A stretch of DNA of 64,000 bases from Enoplolaimus lenunculus (lineage: Eukaryota > Nematoda > Enoplea > Enoplida > Thoracostomopsidae): assembly GCA_030248215.1 (NCBI GenBank), contig JASANG010002343.1, forward strand, positions 62,001-126,000. Direction: 5' to 3'. The notes under the pieces were generated by a model that saw nothing but the letters and a program-made list of their open reading frames with translations, did no database searches and was not told the DNA's origin. The position numbers were made by a program, and so were the translations under genes. Positions 23,307-34,999 of this stretch are shown here, piece by piece (the stretch's first letter is position 1; every line of letters starts with the position of its first letter).

Positions 23307-23571
23307 ACCCTCTCTCACATGAATATTTTCTATTTCTCCTGAGACCTACTTTTATGCTAGGATTCGAACTCCAGTGACTGGAGTGGGAGGCGTATACTAT
23401 CACCACTCAGCTATAGGAGCTTGACGCTCGAGCCCGAAGGGGCTCTCACGTCTTGTGGTGATTTAGTACTATGTATACGTGGTGCAATTGTTAAACACGG
23501 TGCGATATATATTATTTAACGTATATACACTGCGCTGAGTTGCCTATAGGCAACTCAATGTGAGAAGGGGT
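23307..23571 (-). mobile_element. TA-flanked TIR element with tRNA-like core, copy 2
   Basis: 265 bp, nearly identical to 19,975-20,240 along its whole length, including the tRNA-like segment and the inner palindrome (GAGTTGCCTATAGGCAACTC). Left terminus ACCCTCTCTCACAT, right terminus ATGTGAGAAGGGGT, TA on both sides. A reversed fragment of the same family lies at about 35,207-35,252. Confidence 0.85.
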
Positions 23572-23699
23572 TAAAAATGCGGCTTCTAAAAATTTCATCC
23601 AGATGTACGCAATTTACTTGGCAAACATTATCAAAAAAGCGCTGTTGTGTTGTGCCAACAGCATTATACGTTTTAATCCGGTTTAACTTGCATTAACTG

Positions 23700-24180
23700 A
23701 AAAATTAAAGAATTACTGTCTTTTATAATAAAAAAATTTTCAATTACTGTCTTCAATGAAAAAATTTACAATTACTGTCATAAATGAAAAAAATTTCAAT
23801 TACTGTCTTTTAGAAACAATTTTAATTACTGTTTTCAACGGAAAAATTTACAGTTACTGTCATAAATGGAAAAATTTTCAACTACTGTGTTTTAGAAACA
23901 ATTTTAATTACTGTTTTCAATGGAAAAATTTACAATTACTGTCATAAATGGAAAAATTTTCAACTACTGTGTTTTAGAAACAATTTTAATTACTGTTTTC
24001 AATGGAAAAATTTACAATTATATACTGTCATAAATGAACAAATTTTCAATCACTCTCTTTTAGAAACAATTTTAATTACTGTTTTAAATGGAAAAATTTA
24101 CAATTACTGTCATAAATGAAGAAATTTTCAATTACTGTTTTAATTAGAAAAATTTTCAATTACGTCTTCAGTCGTACAAT
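23700..24180 (+). repeat. AT-rich tandem array
   Basis: About six diverged units of roughly 80 bases, each with AATTACTGTTTTCAATGGAA, AAATTTACAATTACTGTCAT and a TTTTAGAAACAATTTTAATT stretch. The word AATTACTGT recurs throughout. The array ends about 40 bases downstream of the gene D stop codon. Confidence 0.85.
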
Positions 24181-24220
24181 TTTCAATTGCTCTTTAAAAA
24201 TTCTAAGTCTGTCAAGTTTT

Positions 24221-27200
24221 TCATCGCATAGTGTATGCATATATTCGAAAAACAACGAAAGCAACAAGGATTGCAACAGCGATTGCTGAAGTAAGGGGCT
24301 GGGCCCCAGTTTCTGCGGCACCCCCTAGACTTGGCCGTGGGGCTTGTGTTGTAGGGTTACTGCATTCAGCGGGCAGATCAAAAACAGATGCGGGCGGTTG
24401 TGTCATTGTATAATTGTCACCAAACCAATATTCCGAGTAAGACACTTCGGATTCGATGCTGCCTGAAATGCAACCGCTTTAGTTCTAGTCGAAAACTTTG
24501 TCACTATCTGTAGCCGAATAGTATATAGAGAGAGCTAAGGCAGTAAGGAATATCGGTTATTTTAGATATACACTATATAGCTACGCATCTCTAGACTTGT
24601 ATAACTTAAGAAACCTAGCCGGCGTTATGTGCACATTGCGCAAAATGAGCAAATGCACAACTATCTCCTTGCAAATTTTCGTTTCACAGAACAATCACGT
24701 TTCTATTCTAAAAAAAGTGGTTTAAACAAAGTAATACTGGAGCGTTGCCCAAAATACGTATGTGAAGAATTCCAGTTTTAATTATATATGTACTTAGACG
24801 AAACATTGTTTGGAGTCTTAATTCCACCAGCCCTGAAGAAGTACTGTCTTACTAAAAATTGTGTCAAAAAATAAAGCAATATATTAATATCAACTCCTTT
24901 CGGCTAATTCAAATAACGTCTTTCAAAATGTTTTTCCGCATATGGGGAAACGACTAATAAATTGGAAAATCAATATGAACGCATTTTTTCAAACCGCAAA
25001 AAGCGTTTTGTATTTTTGATGCGATTCTTAAATTATTCTCATTTGAATATGCTCTCAAAACTGTCAAGTTCAGGCAAAGGAATCCCCGGTAAACCCAATT
25101 AAACCGTTGATTTACCAATAATAACAATGCCCAAAAACGCTGCTGGGCTGCTGGCGCCGCCCGTCGAATCAATATACATGAATACGTTCAAAGGTCCAAC
25201 GCCATCGAGTGCTTCCCCAGCGTAAACGTCTACCACTTTGTTGTTGTGTTCTTGTAATGTGTGCCGTCCGACGAACCCTATAATACGAATTATTCAGATT
25301 AGGTCTGGGTTATATTGCAAAAAATTTAAATGCGGCATGTTTTAGACAACTTTTCGAATCAACTTCTGACAAAAAGTTAGCGCGCCTGAAATAAGTACTT
25401 ATATCAGAGTTGTATAACGGTGTTTGCTGAAACAGGTAAAGATTCGGTACAACCTAGGAACCAGGGGCGGAACCAGAAAAAATCTAGAGAAGGTTCACAG
25501 GTTGATGGACTGTTTTTAGACGACTTTTTAAATCAACTTCCGACAAAAAGTTAGCGTGCCTGAAATAAGTACTTATATCCAGTTGTATAAGGGTGTTTAC
25601 TGAAACAGGTAGAATTTCGGTACAACCTAGGAACCAGGGGCGGAACCGGAAAAAGTCCACAGATGGTTCACAGGTTGATAGCACGAAACATACTGAATAA
25701 AAACGCAAGGAATATTATATATGAAATCGTTTAAGAAGTGTCTAAGCTTGACGGATATTAGTAGCACAGGATGTGGTACCTTGGTGCAGTACACTCGACT
25801 GTTACCGTACAACTCGAAGTTTTCTCGATTTTATCTCTTCAAAAAATAAACAAAGGGGGATCCAGTGACCCCCGATGAATTTGTCCCCTGTGTCCGTACA
25901 TAGGAAATATGGTAGTTGTACCTATTGAAATTTTCAAAACTACATCGTCTTGAAGGAAGAGTATACTCAGCGAGCGCTGTGTTTCTGGAGGAATCGTTTT
26001 AATGAAGTTAAAGTAACTGTAAACAGATAAACAAATGGAATGGGCTTGTTGCTAGACGAGGGCCAGACAGCACAACCCCTACAACAGTTTGCCTGTCATA
26101 AATGTTTAAGATTTCCGTGTAAGTAATGTTAATTTCCCACATGCCCCTATTCAAATTGACTGTGTTAGCTTTCTAAACGTGTTTGAGCTGGCTACGGCTA
26201 TGACACAAAAGCAGCTATTAGGCTGCGTTTAGCGGCGAGCGTTATAGGTATTAGGGACGTCATTCTGAAATGTCTGTAGCACCTATTACCAGTTGGTGAT
26301 AAAGTTGACAAACTGTCATATTTCGTGTAGTTGCGAATATTAAAATTTGCACAATGAACATCGAATGTGAAAAATGTGCTCATTTTCGAATCTCGCCATT
26401 CCACTGATTACAAAGTTACAAAACCCTATCGCCAACAAATCATACATGCTACACACATTAGAGAATCTAGAGAGCACAGGAGCTAAACAAACCTAACGGA
26501 GGCGCCCCGTAGTTTTCGGTTTCATGTTTATAAAAGAAGTCAGCGATCGCTTTGCAAGTAAGCTTGCCATCGGAATCCAGCGCAACTTCGTACGTTTTAT
26601 CTTCGAAAAAGTAATAATCGGTTCGAAATGACGCTGTTCCTCGTTCACCCACGCAAACTTTCAAACGTTTTGCAGTGTCGTCTTGTAGCCAACAGGAATA
26701 CAGTTTCCAATTTTCTTTGAATCCAGTTACCTAAACGATAAAATGCAATGCTTTTTAACGCAATTATACAGAACTAAATGTCATGGTGATGGCAAAAATA
26801 TATGTACCTGCAGCTCCGTGGAGTAGGATTATGACCAGTAAACCACCAGCTCCGTGGAGTAGGATTATGACCAGTAAACCACCAGCTCCGTGGAGTAGGA
26901 TTATGACCAGTAAACCACCAGCTCCGTGGAGTAGGATCATGACCAGTAAACCACCAGCTCCGTGGAGTAGGATTATGACCAGTAAACCACCAGCTCCGTG
27001 GAGTAGGATTATGACCAGTAAACCACCAGCTCCGTGGAGTAGGATTATGACCAGTAAACCACCAGCTCCGTGGAGTATGATCATGACCAGTAAACCATTA
27101 GCTCCGTGGAGTAGGATCATGACCAGTAAACCACCAGCTCCGTGGAGTATGATCATGACCAGTAAACCATTAGCTCCGTGGAGTAGGATCATGACCAGTA

Positions 27201-28590
27201 AACCACCAGCTCCGAAAAGACCAGTCAACCCCCAGCTCCGTCGAGTATGATCATGACCAGTAAACCACCAGCTCCGTGGAGTAGGATCATGACCAGTAAA
27301 CCACCAGCTCCGTGGAGTAGGATTATGACCAGTAAACCACCAGCTCCGTGGAGTAGGATCATGACCAGTAAACCACCAGCTCCGTGGAGTAGGATTATGA
27401 CCAGTAAACCACCAGCTCCGTGGAGTAGGATTATGACCAGTAAACCACCAGCTCCGTGGAGTAGGATTATGACCAGTAAACCACCAGCTCCGTGGAGTAG
27501 GATTATGACCAGTAAACCACAGGTTTTCAGACTGCCAAATTGCAGCGACTGCTGCGGATTTGACATGCCATATTGTAGCTAAGATAAACAGCCAAAATAA
27601 TTACTTTAACCAGAAGATCTTGTTTCACTGAGGCCCAAAGTTATATAACCTACTTACTGGTGACGAATAATACACAACACACCTATTTAAAAATAGACGC
27701 GAAGGACAGAATACCAAGTGCATGTTATAGCAGACACCATATTGCAAATTTGGCCCATGTTAATTATAGGGGTCCGCCCACTGTGAGACTGTGGCACCGG
27801 GATACTGGATCATTGACAGACTGGGACATACAGTTTATGCTTAGTCATAAGCAAAATTATTAGGCTTAAATGATTTTCTTGTTCGACTTGTCTATTTTCG
27901 GCTACAAAATGCGTCGGATTTTGGCTTAAGCATGACGGACCAGTACTAAAGTGTTCCACCTGAAATGATCCAAAAAATAGCTCTTAAGGAATATGCATCA
28001 CTATGGAATAGAAGGTTATATTGAAATCTACTATATTTCAGACGTGTCCACGGAGATGCTATCAAAAAAAAACTCGAATCACGTGTTAAATAACGAGGAA
28101 CATGGAATAGCTATTCCCAATTGAAGGAAATCGAGTTAGAAAAATTTCAAAACAATATTTGAAAATTCTGGGAAACTGATAGACTATGAGACTTTAAATC
28201 TATGTCACTGAGAAACTGGGTACCTGATAGACTGCGAGACTGGGGGACAGTTAGAGACTGAGACACTGGGATACTGGGAGACTGGAGATTGGGACACTGG
28301 GAAGCAACACTGGGAGACCGGGAAATTCACAGTGGGCAGGACCTATTGTTAACATGGGCCACCAATTTTAATACAAAAATGATCCTAAAAAGACGCATCT
28401 TGCCATTGATAACATAAAAGACAAAACGTGACCCTAAACGCGATCTCTGAACGCAAACCTGTTTAAAATAACCATACGCAGTCATGTTTAAATTGACACT
28501 CAGAAGTGTGGGTATCGGACGAATTTGACCCTGACATCCTTGTTTCAACGCCAAATACATCAGAACGGCTAAAACCGTTTGATGTTGCAT
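24221..28590 (-). CDS. Gene D: type I surface protein, paralogue of gene C
   Basis: Exons 28,590-28,459, 26,730-26,493, 25,277-25,116 and 24,462-24,221 have intron phases 0, 1, 1 and encode 257 residues. Signal peptide MQHQTVLAVLMYLALKQGCQ is followed by MNLN-like VNLNMTAYGYFKQ. Exon 2 carries SCWLQDDTAKRLKVCVGERG and DYYFFEDKTYEV. Exon 3 carries FVGRHTLQEHNN, DVYAGEALDGVGPLNVFMY and a hydrophobic strand FLGIVIIG. Exon 4 carries SYSEYWFGDNYTMT, a Pro/Thr-rich stalk, and a clear membrane segment (about AIAVAILVAFVVF) before a tail of seven residues, IYAYTMR. This predicts an extracellular domain on a single-pass anchor. Shared phases and exon sizes show that C and D arose by duplication. The two proteins align over their full length, with strongest identity in the motifs named. 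I do not recognise the family; a beta-sandwich lipid- or ligand-binding fold is a guess. Confidence 0.87.
25339..25684 (+). repeat. Tandem duplication in gene D intron 2
   Basis: Units of about 170 bases (25,339-25,506 and 25,513-25,684) share CAAAAAGTTAGCG, CCTGAAATAAGTACTTATAT and CGGTACAACCTAGGAACCAG. They are clearly related, with a few per cent difference, and lie in direct orientation. Confidence 0.85.
26150..26420 (+). repeat. Possible relic of the GGCCCGTATTCT MITE family
   Basis: It has GTAGCACCTATTACCAGTTG followed by AACATCGAATGTGAAAAATG and CGAATCTCGCCATTCC, resembling the middle of the complete element at 31,865-32,090. Ends not found. It lies in intron 2 of gene D. Confidence 0.45.
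26812..27521 (+). repeat. 36-bp minisatellite in gene D intron 1
   Basis: About 19 direct copies of a 36-base unit that includes AGCTCCGTGGAGTAGGATTA and TGACCAGTAAACCACC. Units differ mainly at one site (GGATTATG, GGATCATG or TGATCATG), giving a pattern of unit types, and one damaged unit lies near 27,205-27,245. As 36 is a multiple of three, frames on both strands stay open; these are by-products. There are no spacers, so it is not a CRISPR array. It starts about 80 bases from the exon 2 acceptor. Confidence 0.95.
28172..28325 (+). repeat. ACTGGGA-type simple repeat
   Basis: A degenerate run of GACTGGGA, GAGACTG and GATACTGGG words in gene D intron 1. A shorter relic with the same words lies at 27,780-27,835. 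Confidence 0.7.
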
Positions 28591-28838
28591 TGTTGTGATC
28601 GACGTGTAATATTTGCTTCAGCAGTTTATACAACTCTTATTCAGCTGAAAAAATTAAAAAAATTTCAAGGCTTTGGACACTTCCTCCCATATATAAAGCT
28701 GAATACGCTTAACTATACAAACTTAGGTGTGCCTTTTTTGAAACCAATGCCTGCTTAAGCTTATGGAACGTAGTGTACAACAGCTTTCAAAGTTTAGCTG
28801 ATGGATCCAAATAATTCTCGATTTTAGCCACATTTATA

Positions 28839-29511
28839 CAGGGTTCACGTTATAGTTCGGGTAGCCCGAAACAGGTTTTGTTTCATGGTGATTCGACGTC
28901 AACATAATATGGCGATCCAAATACCAGGTATTACGGCAAAATATGAATGTCACATGATATTGGTTCATAAATTTACTGATTTCAAGTGATCATCGTATAC
29001 AAATAATTATGTATCATATGATACCACGAGATATTTATGCGAATGTCACTTGATATTCCAAAATTCTACTAAATATCGTATGATACTATGTAGACAATGT
29101 AATTTGTGCTCACTAATAAACAGTAAATAATTAGATTCGAATTGCACTTATAATTTCGAATGCTGAATTTGCTTCTACTTTTTTGTTTCTGGCGAAAATT
29201 TTGGCAAAATATATTCTTAAGTACAAATATTCGAATTTCAAACTTTAGTATCATATGACATTCTACAGGACAATCAAGTTAGTTTTATCACAACTTTGCG
29301 CACATTTTCAAACATATCTATATGATACTGGCAGACAATGTTTCGAACATTATATGATACAGCAGTACAAACAGTAAATGTCACATCAGGATAGATGCCA
29401 ATTCAATTTTTTTAATTTGGTAGCCTATCAAGGAGCAAATAAAATGTTACCCGCTGTTGTAATAGGGACAAAACGTATTTCCCACTGTTCCGGTTTATAA
29501 CGTGAACCCTG
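28839..29511 (+). mobile_element. CAGGGTTCACG element with TATCATATGATA palindromes, copy 1
   Basis: Termini CAGGGTTCACGTTATA and TATAACGTGAACCCTG are perfect 16-bp inverses. The 673-bp interior has many short palindromes around ATCATATGAT and ATGTCACATGATATT. No coding capacity and no clear target-site duplication. The terminal CAGGG suggests a hAT relative. Confidence 0.8.
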
Positions 29512-29712
29512 CGTTACACTTTGTAGTTTGTATTGACTTTTCCGCTAAGTGCCCCTTCAGCTGGCGTCCCCCGAAAAAATGGTCGGACCATGAAATTTAT
29601 TTTACGTAATTGAGCTTCTCATGGCCGCCTCTTAGTCTACATTTTACTATTTATTTTCAAAAAATTCGAATTTCTTCTGCCCCAAAGTCTCCGGTTGGAA
29701 TTAGAACGGCAG

Positions 29713-30455
29713 TAACAAGAGGCGTTCCAAGAGGAGGGGCCGGAGGGGGAGGGCAATCGGGATTAGTACGTGCGTCATAAATTGCATTAGATACAAAAAT
29801 TACGTCTGGTTTCTCGCTCGCTTGGTAGACATCGAAGTCAAGTTCGCAAACCTGACCAGCTCAAAACTAACGATAACAATAAAAATTGTGCAAAGCTTCA
29901 CAATTTACATAAGGTGCTATACCAGGGTGGTTGGTTTGGTGGTTTAGTTACACCCCGCGTTTCATGAATAAAGAAATGTTTTGAGACTGTTACAGAGGGA
30001 TTTAATGCTGAAACAATGTATCGCTTAAAGATCAGCCTAGATCCTGCCTTCAAACCTTCGCACACTCTGTTTCAACTCCTATTGCCTAGAAATCATTCAT
30101 ATTGTACAAAAATTCCTGTACGAAGAATTTAAACTGAAGTTCTGTATTAAAGTAAAAGACAATAATGTATAGCGTTTCGCTCGTGTCGCTCGCGACAGTT
30201 TTCAAGTCGGGCTCACGAGCAAACAATTCGAGCTGGTCAAGATGCCGAAACTGCCAAAAATTTAAGGACCTAAAAGAGAATTTTGAAATTGGTCTCGGAC
30301 CCAGCAAGGGGAGCGTGACCAACATTATAAATCACTCCAAAAAATTGAGATTCTTACTGTTAAAGGATTCGAAATTTGGTTTTAGGTTTAAACTAAACGT
30401 ACGAAAATGGCAGGATGCACCCCACCAATAAAAATTACTCGGTACGCCACTGGCG
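29713..30455 (+). mobile_element. Element of about 740 bp, copy 1
   Basis: It shares its order and long identical stretches with 54,829-55,641, for example CAAACCTGACCAGCTCAAAA and CACAATTTACATAAGGTGCT. The ends read CAAGAGGCGTTCC and CGGTACGCCACTGGCGG, weak inverted repeats. No long open frame survives. Probably a non-autonomous DNA element. Confidence 0.7.
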
Positions 30456-30884
30456 GTAACCACCTGTAGTTGCGAAAGCAATCGGCAATAATGTCCAAAG
30501 CGTCCAGCTTAATCCGAATTTTATGGGTTGGGTTTATATCATACAACGCTAGACTTGGCTTAACTTTTTACTGAACCTAAAATAATTATAGACTCGTTTG
30601 AACTTCCAATACAATGCGCTGCTGCTGTGAACAGAATTTTAAACTCTCTGCAGGGGTGCAATGCTTTTATACGCAGAAAATAACATTCGAAAACAAATCA
30701 TTTTGCCGGATATGAAGACAAGTTATAGTTAATATCTTAAGCTAAATACTGAAAATGTAAATGCTAGTTTCCTAAACTAATATTAACTTTTACTTGCCTG
30801 CAGCTTTGCTCGTCGTACTTTATAGTGAAAGTTGAAATAAAAGACAAATAATTTTTCGCTACATAAAAGTTTATCTCTTTTCTC

Positions 30885-31596
30885 ACATTGTAAATTTCAG
30901 TGAGTTGATGATATTAACTCAGAATGAGTTGAATCCACTCAGAGGTCTAAGCTCTGAATTTGATCTTTCACAACTCAGAATTCTGAATTGATTGAACTCA
31001 TTCTGAGTTAATTACTTAACTAATCCAGAATTAAATCAGCTCAGACTGAGCTAATGTTATACTGTTATTATCTTAGAAATCGGCACAAATAACCAGCTCA
31101 CAATCTGAGTAGATTAATCAACTCATCGGAAGTTACAGTGCACATAAATTACCTACCTTCAATACTATAGATTATTTTAAAATTCAGAGAATTGGACCAG
31201 GAACTCTCGGGTTCCCAACGTTCATCATCTCTGTTCGACTACAACAGCTCAACGCCATCCCTGATTGGTTGAGGCTGTCACGTCTTGTAAAATCGGGAAA
31301 CTATAAATATTATAATGAGAAATTGCCCATTAATGGTGGCGCTATACACTATATATTGTAATGAGTTAATTAATCAATTCAACTAGTGAGATGGTTATTT
31401 TTGAATTAATATTATTAAACATTAACTTACGAGTTGAGTTGATTCTCACTCTGAGCTGAGCTGATTTTGGCTGAGTTGATTAATTAACTCAGATTGAGTT
31501 GAATTGAATCAGAACGCTGAGTTCTGATAGTCCTAATTCAGACTGAGTGACATAACTAATTCTGAGTTAAAATCAACTCACTGGAATTTACAATGT
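30885..31596 (+). mobile_element. MITE with a TIR of about 36 bp built on ACTCAGAATTGAGT words
   Basis: The left end ACATTGTAAATTTCAGTGAG continues into TTGATGATATTAACTCAGA; the right end mirrors it and finishes in CACTGGAATTTACAATGT. The interior is full of forward and reverse forms of TGAGTTGAAT and ACTCAGAA, so the whole 712 bp can fold back. No target duplication was evident. Confidence 0.78.
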
Positions 31597-31802
31597 AATA
31601 TCTCTGTCGTGCGTCGACGAACAGCGACGTACGGCATCGCACGAAATTAAAAAGTTGTTACAAAGTAACATCGCCAACCTTATTTCGTAGGCACAATTTG
31701 TACTTAAACAGTACGAATGATACTGTAATGCGAGGAAAGGGTTAATGGCCATTGCAAATTTTCAATGAATGAGATGTATCAGGACAAGAATTGTTAATGA
31801 TT

Positions 31803-32195
31803 ACGGTCAATGTATAGAACAGTACCGTAACAGTAGCATAACCATATTCCTAAGCAGAAGCTTAGGTCCGTATTCTTTAATGCGTATAGCACCTATCGTC
31901 AGTGAGCAATAGGCTCTCAAAATGACGAACATCTGCAATTGCAGATCTCAACATTAATTTAGAAGTAGGGCAAATCAAACGCGAGCAAAGTGCTGAATTT
32001 CGAATCTCACAACACCATGCGCTGGTTCCAAGGTTACAGGATATATTACCAACTGGTGACAGGTGCTACACACATTTGAGAATACGGGCCTTAAGCCGTA
32101 GCCTAAGCCTAAGGGTAAGCTTAAGCCTAAGCAAAACAAATGTGTAAAACTTAAGCTTACTGGTCTATTGCAATCCCGCTGAATAACGTTCCGAT
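31803..32195 (+). mobile_element. TTAGGC-cored MITE split by another MITE
   Basis: The left part starts near GTCAATGTATAGAACAGTAC and holds the first hexamers. The right part resumes with AAGCCGTAGCCTAAGCCTAA and ends near CGTTCCGATCCTGAAGTATT. Between them lies the element at 31,865-32,090. The outer element is therefore the older one. Confidence 0.75.
31865..32090 (+). mobile_element. Harbinger-like MITE nested in the TTAGGC-cored MITE
   Basis: Termini GGTCCGTATTCT and AGAATACGGGCC are inverses with one mismatch, and the inverted similarity continues inward (TAGCACCTATC / GACAGGTGCTA). The insertion is flanked by TTA on both sides, which fits the 3-bp TWA target choice of PIF/Harbinger elements. 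Relatives: 26,150-26,420, about 60,290-60,330 and 61,686-61,760. Confidence 0.78.
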
Positions 32196-32471
32196 CCTGA
32201 AGTATTAAGTACAAAAAATTAGGAAAAAGACTTAATATATTATTTTTACAGTGTATGCAGACAATTCATTTTGTAAGTAACTAGTAGGTTTAACAAACTC
32301 TAAACTTGTGGTTTGAAGCAGGGGTAAATATTTCACAAAATACAATCATTGTCCCATAATTTATGATGGCCTAAGTTTTTAAAAAATCTTGTGAAAGTGA
32401 GGAATTAAAATTTGAATTTTATATCTATTCCTGCTACAGGCTAGGTAGGGAGGTTTAGGCTCTTTCCACTG

Positions 32472-32900
32472 TAGTGACCCGAATAAGAGGGGGCAATAAG
32501 AAAGAGGGACCCCATTTTGAGTACCAATCAATATTAGTCCGTATCACTAACAGTCCCTAAGCGGATAATGTCCGTAAACCCAAATTAGAGTTCATAAATG
32601 TCATAGTCTTTAACTACAGGCCGTAAATGACTCCAGGACCAAATAAAGTTGAGTTCGAAACTTTAACGCATGCTTAAGATTTATTAAAGTACATTCTTAA
32701 GTACAACGCAGCATTATCGTCTAAGCTTTTGATACCATAGGAATAAACGTTTAATTCAACAAATAATTGCAGTACCAGATATAATCACTAACGAATGGTG
32801 GCAGAGCGTGGGTTAAAAATTAACAGTCTGTAACCGAATAACAGGGGATGCCCTCTGGGTAGACCAAATGAATATCAATCCCCCTCTTATTCTTGCTCAG
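32472..32900 (+). mobile_element. CCCGAATAAGAGG-family MITE
   Basis: Left end ACTGTAGTGACCCGAATAAG. The interior repeats the phrases AACAGTCCGTAACCGAATAA and TAACAGTCCCTAAGCGGATA found in the copy at 55,925-56,373, and the right end is near CCCCTCTTATTCTTGCTC. The right terminus is diverged. Confidence 0.68.
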
Positions 32901-34999
32901 CCCCTCTTGTAAGCTTGGTATTTCAACCGCATGCCCTTCTTCAAACGTTTTTGGCCTTTCCCTCTAGCAGGATGAGCCAGCTACTAGCTTGTTTTGAAAC
33001 CGCAGTTGAAATTTAGAGTTGCAAATTTCCACACATGCGTGCACACGATAAAAAAAATTAAATATATAACAATATTCTTTCATAATTCGGTTAAAATGAG
33101 CTGGAAAATTTCGCAAAACGTCTTTATAGACATGTCGGGTAAATTGCTGATGCGTTCTTAAGCCACTTATGTGAGAAAAGACCAAAAAATTGTTATAATT
33201 TTTTCATAAAAAATAAGCACCGTTTGTTTTATTTGCGTGTTAGCAACTGCAAACAACAACAAACAATATTTATAAAAAACATGTTTGACGAGAAAGTATT
33301 TTTTAGTGGAAAATGAGTTTCAAGAGGGTTTCTACGGATTCGGATGCTTAGATAGCGCTGATAATTTCGGTCGTATGCAAGAGTTCAGCATTGTATATGA
33401 GGCACGGTGCAACCGTAGGTGAAAAAACCGGAGACGAAACCGGAACTGCATATGAAACAAAAACTTGGCACGAAAAATACAAATGGGAGCATATAAACTA
33501 AAAACAAAATTTACTCGGCACGAAAAAATAGTGTTTTGTTGGCGGAGTCGAATGACTGAGCCTTTTCGAAGAAGACCTTAGAGTGTTGAAAATGATTATT
33601 TTAAAATATATCGTGAATTTTAAGATATCGTTTTGAGAAACCTCGGTAAATTGAAATTGCCGAAATTGTCTCAAGATAATACGACAGACAAGCAGAATGG
33701 CTCAGCTTTTATAAAAATACAGAAAGTTTTACTGCCAAAATTGCCGGTACCTAAAGGCAGATGTCTTGTTAGACCCGGAGTAGCACTTTGCAAAACCCTA
33801 AAAATTGTCAATCCATCCCGTATGGACATGTTTCACAATACACTCCAGCAGCTTGGCCCAGGGATGCTGGAAAATCCGCTAGATGTACTTTGACAATTGG
33901 TTTTATATTGTGCAAGACCGAAAAGGGGTCGAGATAATCCAAGAGTTTCTTAGTGGGTGAAGCCAGAAGTATGCATAAATGGTTTAGACATTTCTCGGCA
34001 TCGTTTAGACATGCACACAGAGATGGAAGTGGATTGCGGAGCCACATCGGGTGAAGAGGGGTTGAGTGGGCGGAATTGGATAAAGCATGAGATTGATAGT
34101 ATAGTAGCCCCACGTGTGTAAAGTAGGGCAAAAATGAAAACGTGACGTACTTTTGGCTGTGAAATGTTTAGCCCAAAAGTGAAGCTGAAAATTTATTCAG
34201 CAGCGCGAGGGGCCGATATTTCTTGCAGCCGCTTGCTTTTTTCAGTTCAAAACTGCTAATTGCACAAAAAACAGAAAATGAATGTAAAATTACTGAAATT
34301 TTTTGTTTATGCCTGCTTTATTGGGTCCCATGAGGTCCCATAGGACGGGTTCAAAAAAACTCTCTCGGGGCGAAGCCAGTTAGGACGGCCACAGGCCGCA
34401 ACACTTTCATCTCTGCATGCACATAGGTGGGATGTGTATATATGTTTTTCTGTAAGAAAAGGGATACCTGTTTTGTGGTGTGTGCGCTTGTATGCACGCT
34501 TGTGTGCTCGCATGAGCGGCCTTGTATGTGTGTGTTTGCGAGTAAAATGTTTGTAGGTGGGTGGTGCATGTATGTGCGAGCGCGCTTGTGAGTATGAGTG
34601 AGTTCGTGAACAATGTATGCGCGTCTTTAGCTAAACGTATATCACTTTTTCCGACATTTAAAGTTTATAAGCCTTAGGCTTATGAAAACGCTTCTTCAAA
34701 GGTTCAAGTTTAGGCTTGGTCACGTAACAAAAGCTAGAAATTTTACAATATAGCGCAGTTGTATTACGTATAACCGATTTATTCATCACTTGAAAAATCT
34801 GTGGCTGGTGTTGAGAATTGAAACTTAACGTTTTGTATAAAAGTAGATTTCGAAATATATACGTAGTAGAATTTTAGGATGGCGCTATGAAGCCGCGCAC
34901 CATTGTGCAGCACAAAATGTATAGCGAAACCTGTAATCTTTAACCATCTCACTCATATAAGCAACTAAATACAATAATAAACGAGCAATATAGACACTG

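Larger units (their letters stand above)
19846..24220. other. Region between genes C and D
   Basis: Entirely repeats as far as can be seen: a TIR element with a tRNA-like core (19,975-20,240 and again 23,307-23,571), TTAGGC-cored MITEs (20,741-20,930, 22,209-22,409, and a reversed relic near 22,500-22,630), a 12-bp minisatellite (21,805-21,955), the 2,508-type repeat (22,905-23,170) and an AT-rich tandem array (23,700-24,180). No exons of a further C/D paralogue were found. Confidence 0.6.

Noticed and set aside
26812-27521. CRISPR-like array
   Set aside because: Direct repeats are contiguous without spacers, and the genome is eukaryotic.
26764-27582. Long frames of 110-155 codons on both strands over 26.8-27.6 kb
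   Set aside because: By-products of a 36-bp tandem repeat whose unit length is a multiple of three; they lie in an intron of gene D.
33633-34131. Frames of 86 and 107 codons on opposite strands
   Set aside because: They overlap each other, lack splice context and match nothing I know.
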